Below are positions 36,501 through 44,893 of a stretch of DNA of 64,000 nucleotides, piece by piece; positions within the stretch are counted from its first letter, which is position 1; each line of letters opens with the position of its first letter. Origin of the DNA: CAYSBE01 sp046309355. GTDB taxonomy: Bacteria > Bacteroidota > Bacteroidia > UKL13-3. The stretch covers positions 1 to 64,000 of the forward strand of contig JBKCPL010000062.1 of the NCBI GenBank assembly GCA_046309355.1. The letters run 5' to 3'. A program made the translations under genes and the position numbers. A model generated the notes under the pieces. The model worked only from the letters and a program-made list of their open reading frames with translations, ran no database searches and was not told where the DNA came from.

Positions 36501-37216
36501 TCAGAAGAGGAAATGGTAACGGGGGCGGATGGACACTATATCAAAATCCGGCATCTGCCATAAGCACCAGTCCTCAATCAGCTACATTTAAATTTACAGC
36601 GGCTTCACAATTCCGTTTTCAATTCAATGTTGCCGGAAATAACAACCCATTGCCAGTGAGTATGGGTCAGCTTATGGGAAGAGCCACCGCATTGAATGCT
36701 GAACTAAACTGGGAAGTATACAGCGAATTGAACAATAAAGGATTTGAAATAGAACGTTCGCTGGATGGTGTGGTGTTCGAAAAAATTGGATTTGTAAACG
36801 GTAGAATGAACAGCAATGAACCTACACTGTATACGTTTATTGATGAAGGTATTTTTGCCAAAGCAGGAGTGGTAGGTTACTACCGCATTCGTCAGGTAGA
36901 TGCAGATGGTACATGGTCTGATTACAGCAATACTGTTCGCATTGCAGGTGGCGCCACAGCCATACACTCCGTGTCTGTCATTCCTAATCCATTCCATGAC
37001 CTGACACAAGTAAGTATTGATTTGATGCAATCCGGTTCAGTAGAAATTCAGTTGCTAGATATAAATGGCAAATTGTTACAGTCCAATCATTACCTGCTGG
37101 CTGACGGGCTGCAAACGTTGCCGGTACGGGCTGATAACCTGCAAGCCGGTATTTACCTGCTGAAGGTAAAAAAAGCTGATGAAACGGTCACACTGAAGGT
37201 TGTTAAATCAAACTAA
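33563..37216 (+). CDS. T9SS cargo with LamG domain
   Basis: 1217 aa. Signal peptide 1-24 (ends TNAQ). The N-terminal 250 residues form a beta-rich domain with GFSFTFNGASYTEF and STNGFIKMG, seen in many Bacteroidota secreted proteins. Two Ig/CARDB-like stretches follow (DIAVRQVYTLGKMP, DMGVTDILYPCPV). Residues about 658-842 are a LamG/concanavalin-like domain (LNFDGADDHIVV, SIEAWINP, WTHVAATFDG, GGIDELKIWN), a carbohydrate- or protein-binding fold. An Fn3-like cassette (SELNNKGFEIERS) and a T9SS sorting domain (VIPNPFHD to LKVVKSN, about 1137-1217) end it. Probably surface-bound or released; ligand unknown. A strong terminator follows. Confidence 0.85.
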   Translation: MEKKVLLRLVLAMLTLAVSQYTNAQLTTNYPASNHIVVTGTPYTDLGTTGSIISTLNTDDALSSAVPIGFSFTFNGASYTEFILSTNGFIKMGNVAPSSAALFYAGPQSSGAGTGGAANSTNTLDTALIIPFNHDLIGASGAEYRVSTTGSVGSRICTIQFKNLTEKNTTIAIQYAIINFQIKLYEGTNVIDFVWGPFTASTNTSAFRSALCGLKGSGATATNLLTVTKGSVTAWNLPTFQNGNYTGNALNYGNNVGSTRPLPVAGTIYRFIPVYANDIAVRQVYTLGKMPKAYTSPHFVRAAIRNSGTSASTGFYIKLQVTGANPFIDSLLVTGMNPNVDTIVTFAGHSPTTNGYDTVRVFVDPDDNSFNNSRISIRDVNNVIYSYADPSVPSAGGVGFTGASGDFVAKFPYSGVINAINQVGVNFNTGGNTLRIGIWNRNTGTGLPGTLLWQSSPFVTIAGLNTIPVNPPVAISDTFFVGVIQIGTVNAAFSFQNENPIRNQTFYYTSPTGTSSWIDFFATASAFRFMIEPRLQSPDDMGVTDILYPCPVLPAGQPAIIPSVRIFNYGALAQTAVKIKCAIFNATGNRVYIDSTTTGTVNSGNYSIINFTDTFSTFTPGNYTIKSWSELIGDGSLVNDTATSLLTITNIPNIKSAGTFLNFDGADDHIVVANNPSISPAAELSIEAWINPTNFITNRTIVSKDSAGLNRSYRLFINTTGNLVFTVNTSSGLATAVSSTIIPTASWTHVAATFDGANLRLYVNGDTAGASIQIGTINSSTTGLYVGKNGPSVNELWVGGIDELKIWNIALTESEIRRRMHTRLPNLASTNLRLYFRFDEGLNNPILSDASGNCNSGTTVNMDVQNSTTAPAVFISTIPIGTPAVVDTLIGGSGTYVLTGGALNMNFFNYLGSENYVLHKFDTVYSTLPTVNPGGVTASTPLTWILYRYGLATYDSIYASFLLGPGYILGTGTVNDIHLFRRGNGNGGGWTLYQNPASAISTSPQSATFKFTAASQFRFQFNVAGNNNPLPVSMGQLMGRATALNAELNWEVYSELNNKGFEIERSLDGVVFEKIGFVNGRMNSNEPTLYTFIDEGIFAKAGVVGYYRIRQVDADGTWSDYSNTVRIAGGATAIHSVSVIPNPFHDLTQVSIDLMQSGSVEIQLLDINGKLLQSNHYLLADGLQTLPVRADNLQAGIYLLKVKKADETVTLKVVKSN

Positions 37217-37217
37217 C

Positions 37218-37253
37218 AAAAAACGCCCCCGTGCAAGCACGGGGGCGTTTTTT
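37218..37253. terminator. Bidirectional terminator
   Basis: A 15-bp stem (37218-37232 with 37239-37253) flanked by A6 and T runs, with GC-rich core CGCCCCCGT and a 6-base loop. It serves both the LamG cargo gene and the facing membrane-protein gene. Confidence 0.9.
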
Positions 37254-37257
37254 TTGG

Positions 37258-37707
37258 TTAATGATACATTCCCGGAAACAACGCTTTATCCCAAGGAATT
37301 CGTGATAAAATAAGTACATATCCGATTATAAAAAAGATAAGCGCTTTACGGTGCTTAGCCATAGGATCGGTCGCTTTCTTGCTGAGCGAACGTCCAACCT
37401 GAATTAGCACAATAGCAATTATCATTGTAGAAATATGCTCTACCGCTACAAACCGGTTAAACTTGTCAGACATTACCGCGCCTGACTTCAGTGCCGCATC
37501 CACTACGGGGCTTATAAAATAAAGCACCAAACCTAGTATTAACTGCGTGTGGCAAAACACCACAAACAATATATGAGATAAGTTTTCCTTTTTGGTAAAC
37601 TCGCGTCTGTGCATCAAGCCCAGTATCGATTTGGTGATGGCATACAATCCGAAAAGCAATACGCCCCAGCGTAGCAGGTTGTGTAAATGTAGGAGTCCGT
37701 TATACAT
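37258..37707 (-). CDS. Small four-helix membrane protein (cytochrome b-like)
   Basis: 149 aa from the ATG at 37707; the open frame extends to 37761 with residues lacking conservation. Four predicted membrane helices. His residues lie at helix ends or within them: GLLHLHNLLRW, FVVFCHTQLILG, VAVEHISTM. Proteins of this type in Bacteroidota are often labelled cytochrome b because of these histidines, but heme binding is not shown. The C-terminus has IFFIIGYVLILSRIPW. It is divergent from kup, so it may share that control region. Confidence 0.6.
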   Translation of the reverse strand: MYNGLLHLHNLLRWGVLLFGLYAITKSILGLMHRREFTKKENLSHILFVVFCHTQLILGLVLYFISPVVDAALKSGAVMSDKFNRFVAVEHISTMIIAIVLIQVGRSLSKKATDPMAKHRKALIFFIIGYVLILSRIPWDKALFPGMYH

Positions 37708-37778
37708 ATGTGTTTGATTAAAATGTTCTGGTAAAAGTAGCAATCGAATATTCTTTAACAAAGCGTATTAAAATTTTA

Positions 37779-37808
37779 TTGCATGTGATATACTAAACTT
37801 TACATTTG
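37779..37808 (+). promoter_or_regulatory. kup promoter
   Basis: ATTG ending at 37781, a 19-base spacer, then TACATTTG (37801-37808), matching the Bacteroidota -33/-7 promoter apart from one base of the -33 box. It lies 13 bases before the GTG start, so the leader is very short. Confidence 0.55.
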
Positions 37809-37821
37809 TGCCGAAATAAGC

Positions 37822-39774
37822 GTGACTAATTCGGCATCACATCACAGTTTTACCCAAAAGCTTTCTCTGGGCGGCTTACTGGTTGCATTGGGTATCATCT
37901 TCGGTGATATAGGTACATCTCCGCTATACGTTTTTAAATCTATACTTTCTGGTAAAATCGTAAGCGAGGAACTTATTTACGGTGGTCTTTCCTGTATTTT
38001 CTGGACCATCACATTACAAACCACGTTAAAATATGTAACCATTGTACTGCGTGCCGATAACAAGGGTGAAGGCGGTATATTTTCTTTGTATGCTTTGGTG
38101 CGCAGACGCAAACCATTTTTAATTTTCCCGGCCATTATTGGTGGCTGTGCCTTGCTGGCCGATGGCATGATTACTCCGCCTATTTCTGTATCCTCAGCCG
38201 TAGAAGGATTGCTCATTTTAAATCCTGACATTCCTACTATTCCAATCGTTATCGCCATTATTACCGCACTGTTTTTCATGCAGCGTATGGGTACCAATAT
38301 TGTAGGAAAAATGTTCGGCCCAATTATGCTGGTTTGGTTCAGCATGCTGGCGGTGCTGGGTATTATCTCCATCACATCACACCCGGAAGTACTGAAAGCG
38401 CTGAACCCATATTATGCCTACGAACTGCTGGCATACTACCCGGAAGGATTCTGGCTGCTGGGAGCTGTTTTTCTGTGTACAACCGGTGCCGAAGCCTTGT
38501 ATTCGGATATGGGCCATTGTGGTCGAAAAAATATTCGTGTAAGCTGGATATTTGTTAAAACGAGTTTAGTGCTGAACTACTTTGGTCAGGGAGCTTGGGT
38601 TATCTCTAAAATCGGAAATACTTCAGGCGATATCAATCCGTTTTATGGCATTATGCCCGAATGGTTTTTATTAACCGGAATTGTCATTGCCACGCTGGCT
38701 ACTATTATTGCCAGTCAGGCAATGATCAGCGGATCATTTACGCTTGTTTCCGAAGCGCTGAGGCTAAATGTGTGGCCTAAAGTGACCCTTAAATACCCGA
38801 CAGAAACAAAAGGTCAGCTATATGTTCCCAGCGTAAACTGGATATTGTGGGTGGGTTGTATATCTATTGTACTTTATTTCAAAGAATCATCCCGTATGGA
38901 GGCGGCTTACGGGCTGGCCATTATCACTACCATGATGATGACCACAGTGCTGCTCATCAATTACCTGAAAAAGATACGTGCACCACGCTGGATTGTGTGG
39001 GCGGTAGGCATTGTATATTTTACCATCGAAAGTGCATTTTTAGTAGCCAATATTGAGAAAATACCTTCAGGAGGCTGGCTTACGTTACTCATCAGTCTTC
39101 TATTTATAGGCGTCATGTGGATTTGGTTCAAAGGGCGTAAAATCAAAAACCGCCTCACCGAATTCGTCAATCTGAACGAATACCTGCCCGCATTGCAGGA
39201 ACTTAGCAAAGACGATTCCGTAGCCAAGTACGCTACACACCTGGTTTACCTAACCAGTGCTGATCATTTAATGGATATTGAGCGGAAAATTATTTACTCC
39301 ATTTTGCAAAAGCAGCCCAAACGGGCCGATGTTTACTGGTTTGTACATATAAATGTGGTAGACGAGCCCTATAAAATGGAATACAAGGTAGACCATATTG
39401 TGCCGCACGATGTCATAAAAGTGGAATTCAGACTCGGTTTCAGGATTGAACAAAAAATCAATTTCTACTTTCGCAAAGTGGTGGAAGAACTGATGCGAAA
39501 CCATGAAGTAGATGTTACTTCACGCTACGCCTCACTAAACAAACTAAACGTTACAGGCGACTTCCGATTTGTAGTACTGAAACGCCACTTGGCCTATGAA
39601 AACGAATTATCAATAACTGAAGAGTTGATTATGGATGCTTACGGTTTGCTGGATTCCTTGAGCTTAAGCGAAGAAAAAGCGTTCGGCTTGGATACCAGTT
39701 CCATAACTGTTGAGAAAGTGCCGCTGGTTATTGCTCCTATAAAGGAGTTTAGGCTGAAACGGGTTTATAAATAA
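37822..39774 (+). CDS. kup: KUP family potassium uptake protein
   Basis: 650 aa, GTG start. Twelve membrane helices in the first two thirds, beginning with GDIGTSPLYVFKS, the signature of the KUP/HAK/KT K+:H+ symporters; KGEGGIFSLYAL and GQGAWVI also fit. The C-terminal third is a soluble cytoplasmic domain as in E. coli Kup. It imports K+ at the inner membrane. The start is fixed by the promoter 13 bases upstream and by the short N-terminus of the family. It stands alone with its own promoter. Confidence 0.93.
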   Translation: MTNSASHHSFTQKLSLGGLLVALGIIFGDIGTSPLYVFKSILSGKIVSEELIYGGLSCIFWTITLQTTLKYVTIVLRADNKGEGGIFSLYALVRRRKPFLIFPAIIGGCALLADGMITPPISVSSAVEGLLILNPDIPTIPIVIAIITALFFMQRMGTNIVGKMFGPIMLVWFSMLAVLGIISITSHPEVLKALNPYYAYELLAYYPEGFWLLGAVFLCTTGAEALYSDMGHCGRKNIRVSWIFVKTSLVLNYFGQGAWVISKIGNTSGDINPFYGIMPEWFLLTGIVIATLATIIASQAMISGSFTLVSEALRLNVWPKVTLKYPTETKGQLYVPSVNWILWVGCISIVLYFKESSRMEAAYGLAIITTMMMTTVLLINYLKKIRAPRWIVWAVGIVYFTIESAFLVANIEKIPSGGWLTLLISLLFIGVMWIWFKGRKIKNRLTEFVNLNEYLPALQELSKDDSVAKYATHLVYLTSADHLMDIERKIIYSILQKQPKRADVYWFVHINVVDEPYKMEYKVDHIVPHDVIKVEFRLGFRIEQKINFYFRKVVEELMRNHEVDVTSRYASLNKLNVTGDFRFVVLKRHLAYENELSITEELIMDAYGLLDSLSLSEEKAFGLDTSSITVEKVPLVIAPIKEFRLKRVYK

Positions 39775-39799
39775 TCCTCTAATTTTTTTTGCGGGCAGT

Positions 39800-39830
39800 T
39801 TTGCACAATTAGTCGAAAACCATACATTTG
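39800..39830 (+). promoter_or_regulatory. tRNA-Gln promoter, full Bacteroidota consensus
   Basis: TTTG (39800-39803), exactly 19 bases, then TACATTTG (39823-39830). Both boxes match the Bacteroidota vegetative promoter (TTTG / TAnnTTTG). The tRNA begins 10 bases further, which fits a start of transcription just before the mature 5' end. It may also drive prs. Confidence 0.65.
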
Positions 39831-39840
39831 CACCCCTAAC

Positions 39841-39913
39841 TGACCGATGGTGTAACTGGCAACACGTCTGATTTTGGTTCAGAAGAGTCTAGGTTCGACC
39901 CCTAGTCGGTCAA
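39841..39913 (+). tRNA. tRNA-Gln (anticodon TTG)
   Basis: 73 nt. The acceptor stem TGACCGA pairs with TCGGTCA (39906-39912), with discriminator A at 39913. The D stem is GTGT/ACAC. The anticodon stem TCTGA/TCAGA holds the loop TTTTGGT with anticodon TTG. The T stem CTAGG/CCTAG holds TTCGACC. CCA is not encoded. It lies 62 bases upstream of prs. Confidence 0.95.
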
Positions 39914-39975
39914 CAAAAGCCCTGCCGGATTTTTAACAGAATCCGGCAATTGTTTCATTAAACATAAATATTCGC

Positions 39976-40938
39976 ATGTCGCCACGCAATGAAGTAAAGC
40001 TGTTTTCCGGTACACATTCCAAGTACCTGGCCGAAAAAATTGCGGACAGCTACGGAGTCCCTCTTGGCGATATTACCATCAGCAAGTTTAGTGATGGCGA
40101 AATTCAACCCAGCATCAACGAATCGGTTCGCGGATGCGATGTTTTCTTTATTCAGTCAACTTTTGCCCCAGCCGATAACCTGCTGGAAATGCTGCTGATG
40201 ATTGATGCTGCTAAGCGCGCATCGGCTCACTATATTACTGCAGTGATTCCGTATTTCGGTATGGCACGTCAGGATCGCAAAGACAAGCCACGTGTATCTA
40301 TCGGATCAAAAGTGGCCGCAGATATGCTCAAAGCTGCCGGAGTTAGCCGAGTAATGACGATGGATTTGCACGCACCACAAATTCAGGGTTTCTTCGAAAT
40401 TCCGGTTGATCATTTAGACCCCTCAGTTATTTTTATTCCCTACATCATGAAGCAGCCATTTGGCGATTCGCTTATGATAGCTTCACCTGATATGGGCTCA
40501 AGTGCACGTGCACGTATATATGCCAAAGCACTGGGCTGCGATATGGTAATTGTTGACAAAGAACGCAGACGTGCCAATGAAATTGCTTCCATGACGCTGA
40601 TTGGTGATGTAGCTGGTCGCGATGTGATCATGGTAGACGATATTATTGATACCGGAAATACACTGGCCAAAGCTGCCCAGCTGATTAAGGATAAAGGTGC
40701 CTTGAGTGTGCGTGCCATGTGTACCCATCCTGTATTATCGGGCAATGCGTATGAAACCATTGAAAACAGTGTGCTTGACGAGTTGGTGGTGTGCGATACC
40801 ATACCGCTGCAAAAAGAATGCAGCAAAATAAAAGTTCTTTCGGTTGCCGAACTGTTTGCCAATGCTATCCGAAATGTTACCGAATTTGGCTCTATCAGCT
40901 CTTTGTTTGAAATCAAAAAGGAACAATCATCTCATTAA
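39976..40938 (+). CDS. prs: Ribose-phosphate pyrophosphokinase
   Basis: 320 aa, the usual length. It makes PRPP from ribose 5-phosphate and ATP for nucleotide, histidine and NAD synthesis. Seen: ISKFSDGEIQ, the catalytic flexible-loop region YFGMARQDRKDKPR, MDLHAPQIQGFF, and the PRPP loop VMVDDIIDTGNT. It forms the order tRNA-Gln, prs, rplY, pth, which is kept in many unrelated bacteria. Spacing to rplY is 23 bases, so co-transcription is likely. Cytoplasmic. Confidence 0.96.
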   Translation: MSPRNEVKLFSGTHSKYLAEKIADSYGVPLGDITISKFSDGEIQPSINESVRGCDVFFIQSTFAPADNLLEMLLMIDAAKRASAHYITAVIPYFGMARQDRKDKPRVSIGSKVAADMLKAAGVSRVMTMDLHAPQIQGFFEIPVDHLDPSVIFIPYIMKQPFGDSLMIASPDMGSSARARIYAKALGCDMVIVDKERRRANEIASMTLIGDVAGRDVIMVDDIIDTGNTLAKAAQLIKDKGALSVRAMCTHPVLSGNAYETIENSVLDELVVCDTIPLQKECSKIKVLSVAELFANAIRNVTEFGSISSLFEIKKEQSSH

Positions 40939-40961
40939 TCACTAAATAAATATAAACAGTT

Positions 40962-41552
40962 ATGAAATCAGTTGCCATGTTTGGTTACTTGCGGGACGGA
41001 GTAGGAAAATCAAGTTCCAATTCACTCCGAAACGAGGGTAAAGTGCCGTGCGTATTGTATGGTCAGGGAGAGCCAGTACATTTTTCAATGTACGCTCAGG
41101 ATTTTAAACCATTGGTGTACACCCCTAACACCTACACAGTTAAATTAGATATTGACGGTAAAATTCACCGTGCAGTACTAAAAGACATCCAGTTTCATCC
41201 GGTAAATGATTCTATCATTCATGCCGATTTTTATGAATACAGCGAAGACAAACCGCTGGTAATGGATATTCCTGTAAAAATTACCGGCAATTCACCGGGT
41301 GTTCGTGCAGGCGGTAAACTCATTGTTAAAGCCAAAAAACTTAAGGTGAGAACATTGCCGGCCCAAATGCCGGACTTCATTGAAGTAAGCATCGAAGAAT
41401 TGAACATCGGTCAGTCGGTAAAAGTGGGTGAGTTAAAATTAGCAGATATGACATTGCTTGATTCACCAAATAATCCGATTGTTAGTGTGAAAACAACACG
41501 TGCTGCTGCCTCAGCTGCTGCAGATGCAACGGCAGATGCCAAGAAAAAATAA
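40962..41552 (+). CDS. rplY: 50S ribosomal protein L25, CTC type
   Basis: 196 aa, the long (general stress protein CTC/TL5) form. The N-terminal L25 domain that binds 5S rRNA covers about residues 1-90 (LRNEGKVPCVLYGQG, KDIQFHPV, HADFYE). The C-terminal beta domain covers 95-175 (VRAGGKLIVKAKKLKV, GQSVKVGEL). An Ala/Lys tail ends the protein. Gene position between prs and pth is the classic one. A terminator follows 22 bases after the stop. Confidence 0.95.
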   Translation: MKSVAMFGYLRDGVGKSSSNSLRNEGKVPCVLYGQGEPVHFSMYAQDFKPLVYTPNTYTVKLDIDGKIHRAVLKDIQFHPVNDSIIHADFYEYSEDKPLVMDIPVKITGNSPGVRAGGKLIVKAKKLKVRTLPAQMPDFIEVSIEELNIGQSVKVGELKLADMTLLDSPNNPIVSVKTTRAAASAAADATADAKKK

Positions 41553-41574
41553 AATGTCATACACATGCATTTTC

Positions 41575-41600
41575 AAAACCCGGCTTTGCCCGGGTTTTTT
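41575..41600 (+). terminator. Terminator after rplY
   Basis: A 9-bp stem (41575-41583 with 41590-41598), loop CTTTGC, and a T run. It implies pth has its own promoter or depends on read-through. Confidence 0.85.
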
Positions 41601-41675
41601 TATACCTCAACTACTAACAACAGGTGCTGACTGATTTAAATTGTTTATGCAGCATTGCTTTTGTTTTTTTGTACC

Positions 41676-42236
41676 ATGAAGTTTCTGATAGTCGGGTTGG
41701 GCAATCCGGGAAGCGAATACGAACATACAAGACACAATATCGGATTCGATATTGCAGATGCATTTGCAAAAAAACAGAATGCACTTTTTGCCCCCGACCG
41801 CTATGCCGACTATGCTCACGCAACACTGAAAGGCAAACACTTTCACCTGATAAAGCCCACTACCTACATGAATTTGAGCGGTAAAGCTGTTCGCTATTGG
41901 CTCGACAAGCTTAGTCTAACACCGGAGCAGATGCTGGTACTGGTTGATGATCTGGCTATTGATTTTGGGAAAATACGTATACGCAAAAACGGCAGCGATG
42001 CCGGTCATAACGGATTAAAAAATATTCAGGAGGTGCTTCACACACAAAACTATCCAAGGTTACGATTCGGCATTGGAAATCACTTTCCCAAAGGTGGTCA
42101 GATAGATTATGTATTAGGCAAATGGAACACCGAAGAACAAACTGCACTGCCAAAATTGGTTGCTTATAGCGTAGAGGCTATTGAAGCCTTCGGTTTTATT
42201 GGTATTGAACGTGCCATGAATCAGTTCAATTCGTAA
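41676..42236 (+). CDS. pth: Peptidyl-tRNA hydrolase
   Basis: 186 aa from the ATG at 41676; the frame opens at 41655 but the family starts with MKFLIVGLGNPG. It frees tRNA from prematurely released peptidyl-tRNA. Catalytic and binding residues are visible: Asn in LGNPG, His in HTRHNIGFD, Asp in LVDDLAID, and GSDAGHNGLKN. The fourth member of the tRNA-Gln/prs/rplY/pth order, separated from rplY by a terminator. Tail to tail with truA. Confidence 0.95.
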   Translation: MKFLIVGLGNPGSEYEHTRHNIGFDIADAFAKKQNALFAPDRYADYAHATLKGKHFHLIKPTTYMNLSGKAVRYWLDKLSLTPEQMLVLVDDLAIDFGKIRIRKNGSDAGHNGLKNIQEVLHTQNYPRLRFGIGNHFPKGGQIDYVLGKWNTEEQTALPKLVAYSVEAIEAFGFIGIERAMNQFNS

Positions 42237-42243
42237 ACCGGCC

Positions 42244-42978
42244 TTATTTATACTGTATGCGTGTTAAGTAAAGTCCATGTGCAGGTACTGACTGCCCTGC
42301 TTCGCTTCGGCTTTTACTGTTCAGTATGGCTTCAAATTCCGGCTGTGATATTTTCCCCCGGCCTGCATCTACCAGCGTACCTACTATGGCCCTCACCATA
42401 TTCCGCAAAAACCGATTGGCTGTAATCGTAAATACCAGTGTGTGATTTTGCCTTTGCCAGTAAGCCTCTGTTACCTCACACACAAAATTGTTGACCTGTG
42501 TATGCACTTTGCTGAAGCACTCAAAATCGTGCGTACCTATCAGCTTTTGTGCACAGGCGTTCATCGTTTCCATATCCAGTGCACCATACTGATACCAGGC
42601 ATAATCGTGAAGAAAAGGATCTTTTACGGCAGTGATGCAATACTCATACGTACGCCAAAGTGCATCGAAGCGTGCATTAAATTCAGCATCCACTTTCGAT
42701 ATGCCGTATGCAGCTATATCATAAGGCAAAATCTGATTGAGTTTGAATAGGAACACGTGTTGTTCAATTTCTACTCGTGAATCAAAATGCAGGTAATAGG
42801 ATTTGGCATGAACACCTGTATCTGTTCTGCCGCAGCCCAGTGTTTCTATATTTTCACCCAGCAGCAGCGATAGTTTTTCTTCCACTTCTTGCTGCACGGT
42901 ACGTGCATTGTGCTGCTTTTGCCAGCCGTGGTAATTTTTTCCGTTGTAGGCAATATGTAGTAAATACCTGCTTGTCAC
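42244..42978 (-). CDS. truA: tRNA pseudouridine synthase A
   Basis: 244 aa, GTG start at 42978. It converts U38-40 in the anticodon arm of many tRNAs to pseudouridine. Catalytic Asp lies in CGRTDTGVHA; YNGKNYHGWQKQ at the N-terminus and NRFLRNMVRAIVG near the C-terminus are family motifs. It starts 6 bases after the thiolase stop, so the two genes form an operon driven by the promoter near 44220. Confidence 0.94.
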   Translation of the reverse strand: MTSRYLLHIAYNGKNYHGWQKQHNARTVQQEVEEKLSLLLGENIETLGCGRTDTGVHAKSYYLHFDSRVEIEQHVFLFKLNQILPYDIAAYGISKVDAEFNARFDALWRTYEYCITAVKDPFLHDYAWYQYGALDMETMNACAQKLIGTHDFECFSKVHTQVNNFVCEVTEAYWQRQNHTLVFTITANRFLRNMVRAIVGTLVDAGRGKISQPEFEAILNSKSRSEAGQSVPAHGLYLTRIQYK

Positions 42979-42984
42979 AGCCGG

Positions 42985-44184
42985 TTACAAATTTTCGTAT
43001 ACCACTGCTACTCCCTGCCCTACGCCTATGCACATGGTAGCTACACCGTATTTCACGTTTCGTTTTTTCATTTCATGCAGCAGCGTAGTTGATATGCGGG
43101 CACCGCTGCAACCCAGCGGATGTCCCAGCGCGATGGCTCCACCGTTTACATTTACTATGTCGGGGTTTACACCCAAATCGCGCATACACGCTATACTTTG
43201 TGAAGCAAACGCCTCATTCAGTTCAAACAATCCTATATCACTTACCGCAAGTCCGGCACGCTGCAGCGCTTTTTGTGTGGCAGGCACAGGACCTATTCCC
43301 ATAACGGAAGGATCAACTCCGGCTACACCTCTAGCTACAATACGTGCCATAGGCGTAAGATTGTATTTTTTAACTGCCTCTTCCGAAGCGAGCATGAGCA
43401 CAGCGGCACCATCGTTCACCCCACTGGAATTTCCGGCAGTTACTGTTCCGTCTTTTTTAAATGCGGGTTTTAGTTTAGCCAATTCTTCTAGGCTGCTCAA
43501 TCGTGGGTGTTCATCTATTTCAAACATCAAAGGCTCGCCTTTTTTTTGTGGAACAGGAACTGATACCAGTTCATTGGCAAACCGATTAGCTGCATGCGCA
43601 GCTGCATATTTTTGCTGCGAATGGTGGGCAAAAGCATCCTGTTCTTCGCGGGATATTTTCCATTGCGCAGCCACATTTTCGGCTGTTTCGCCCATGCTGT
43701 AAGGATGGTACAGTTCAGCCAGTTTTTTATTGGTAAATCGCCAACCAATAGTGGTATCGGCCATTTCGGGTACACGCCCAAATGCAGTATCGGATTTAAG
43801 CATTACAAACGGAGCACGTGTCATACTTTCCACACCACCGGCCAGGTAAAGCTCACCGTCACCGGCCATGATGGACCGCGATGCATCTACAATGGCCTGC
43901 AAGCCCGATGCGCATAATCGGTTTACCGTATTTCCACCAATACTTACCGGCAGTCCGGCCAACAATAGCCCCATACGTGCTACATTCCTATTGTCTTCGC
44001 CAGCCTGATTAGCTGCTCCAAAAATGACATCTTCAATTGCTTGCGGATCAACATTTTTATGGCGCTGCATCAATGCGTGTATAATGTGCGCGGCTAAATC
44101 ATCTGGACGAACAGCACTGAGCGCCCCGGCATATTTGCCTATAGGAGTGCGTATGGCATCAATTACATAAACGGCATGAGTCAT
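42985..44184 (-). CDS. pcaF: Thiolase, 3-oxoadipyl-CoA / acetyl-CoA acyltransferase
   Basis: 399 aa from the ATG at 44184; the frame extends to 44217 but the family starts at AVYVIDAIRTPIG. Active-site Cys in NRLCASGLQ, His in GHPLGCSGAR and second Cys in CIGVGQG. NQAGEDNRNVARM, VESMTRAPFVM and DTTIGWRF are closest to 3-oxoadipyl-CoA thiolases (PcaF/PaaJ), which cleave 3-oxoadipyl-CoA to succinyl-CoA and acetyl-CoA in aromatic breakdown. No other pca or paa gene is present, so a general beta-oxidation role is possible. Operon with truA. Confidence 0.85.
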   Translation of the reverse strand: MTHAVYVIDAIRTPIGKYAGALSAVRPDDLAAHIIHALMQRHKNVDPQAIEDVIFGAANQAGEDNRNVARMGLLLAGLPVSIGGNTVNRLCASGLQAIVDASRSIMAGDGELYLAGGVESMTRAPFVMLKSDTAFGRVPEMADTTIGWRFTNKKLAELYHPYSMGETAENVAAQWKISREEQDAFAHHSQQKYAAAHAANRFANELVSVPVPQKKGEPLMFEIDEHPRLSSLEELAKLKPAFKKDGTVTAGNSSGVNDGAAVLMLASEEAVKKYNLTPMARIVARGVAGVDPSVMGIGPVPATQKALQRAGLAVSDIGLFELNEAFASQSIACMRDLGVNPDIVNVNGGAIALGHPLGCSGARISTTLLHEMKKRNVKYGVATMCIGVGQGVAVVYENL

Positions 44185-44214
44185 GCGATGGGTGGGGTTA
44201 TTTTCTTGTGCAGG

Positions 44215-44222
44215 CAAATGTA
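44215..44222 (-). promoter_or_regulatory. -7 box for thiolase-truA operon
   Basis: Read leftward it is TACATTTG, an exact TAnnTTTG match, 31 bases before the ATG at 44184. TGTG lies 19 bases further upstream, one base off the -33 TTTG. Confidence 0.5.
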
Positions 44223-44404
44223 GTATTATCCCGAATTAAATCACACGTAATGCTGAATATCAGCGGGCAAAGCAGCTGTAAAATAGTGCAGCATTGGTTT
44301 TCAATCATCCTACAGTAGAAAGTGTAACGAAGCACGAGTAACCTAGTAGGTGTAATTTAGGATAATGCTTAACTTGCACCTCGATATAATCTAATCCGTT
44401 TCAT

Positions 44405-44887
44405 ATGCTACAACGCCTTCAAACCGTTTATTTACTTGCCATTATTGGTATCTGTCTAATGCTATCTACCGGAACACTCATCACCAGCATACAGAGTGTA
44501 GAGGGGAAGGTTACCCAATACACCCTTGGATTTATTTACTTTAAAATGTATGAAAACGGAATTCTTATTTCCAGTTCTATTCAATACCATTTAATTGGTT
44601 TGCTCGCATTGGTATCAGGCTGGACCCTGAATATTATTTTTGCGTATAAAAACCGCGTACGTCAGCTCAAACTGGCTAAACTAAATTTTATTTTCATCGG
44701 CTCGCTGATTGCAGCTTTGTTTGTTAAAGCAGTCATGGATATTCCGGGCTTTACGTTTGCCGGACAAAGTATGCAATCTGTTTTTGCTCTTGCCCTGCTT
44801 TTCTTTACAGCTTACCTAAATATGCGTGCCATTATGCTCATTAAAAAAGACGAAGAACTGGTGCGCAGTGCCGACCGTATCCGATAA
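44405..44887 (+). CDS. DUF4293 family membrane protein
   Basis: 160 aa with four membrane helices. The N-terminus MLQRLQTVYLLAIIGI is characteristic of DUF4293, a Bacteroidota-specific family of unknown function with a short periplasmic loop after the first helix. The gene lies 6 bases before thiL and heads a four-gene operon (DUF4293, thiL, ruvX, def). The 220-base upstream region contains TAATTTAG near 44352, one mismatch from the -7 box. Confidence 0.8.
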   Translation: MLQRLQTVYLLAIIGICLMLSTGTLITSIQSVEGKVTQYTLGFIYFKMYENGILISSSIQYHLIGLLALVSGWTLNIIFAYKNRVRQLKLAKLNFIFIGSLIAALFVKAVMDIPGFTFAGQSMQSVFALALLFFTAYLNMRAIMLIKKDEELVRSADRIR

Positions 44888-44893
44888 TTGCCC

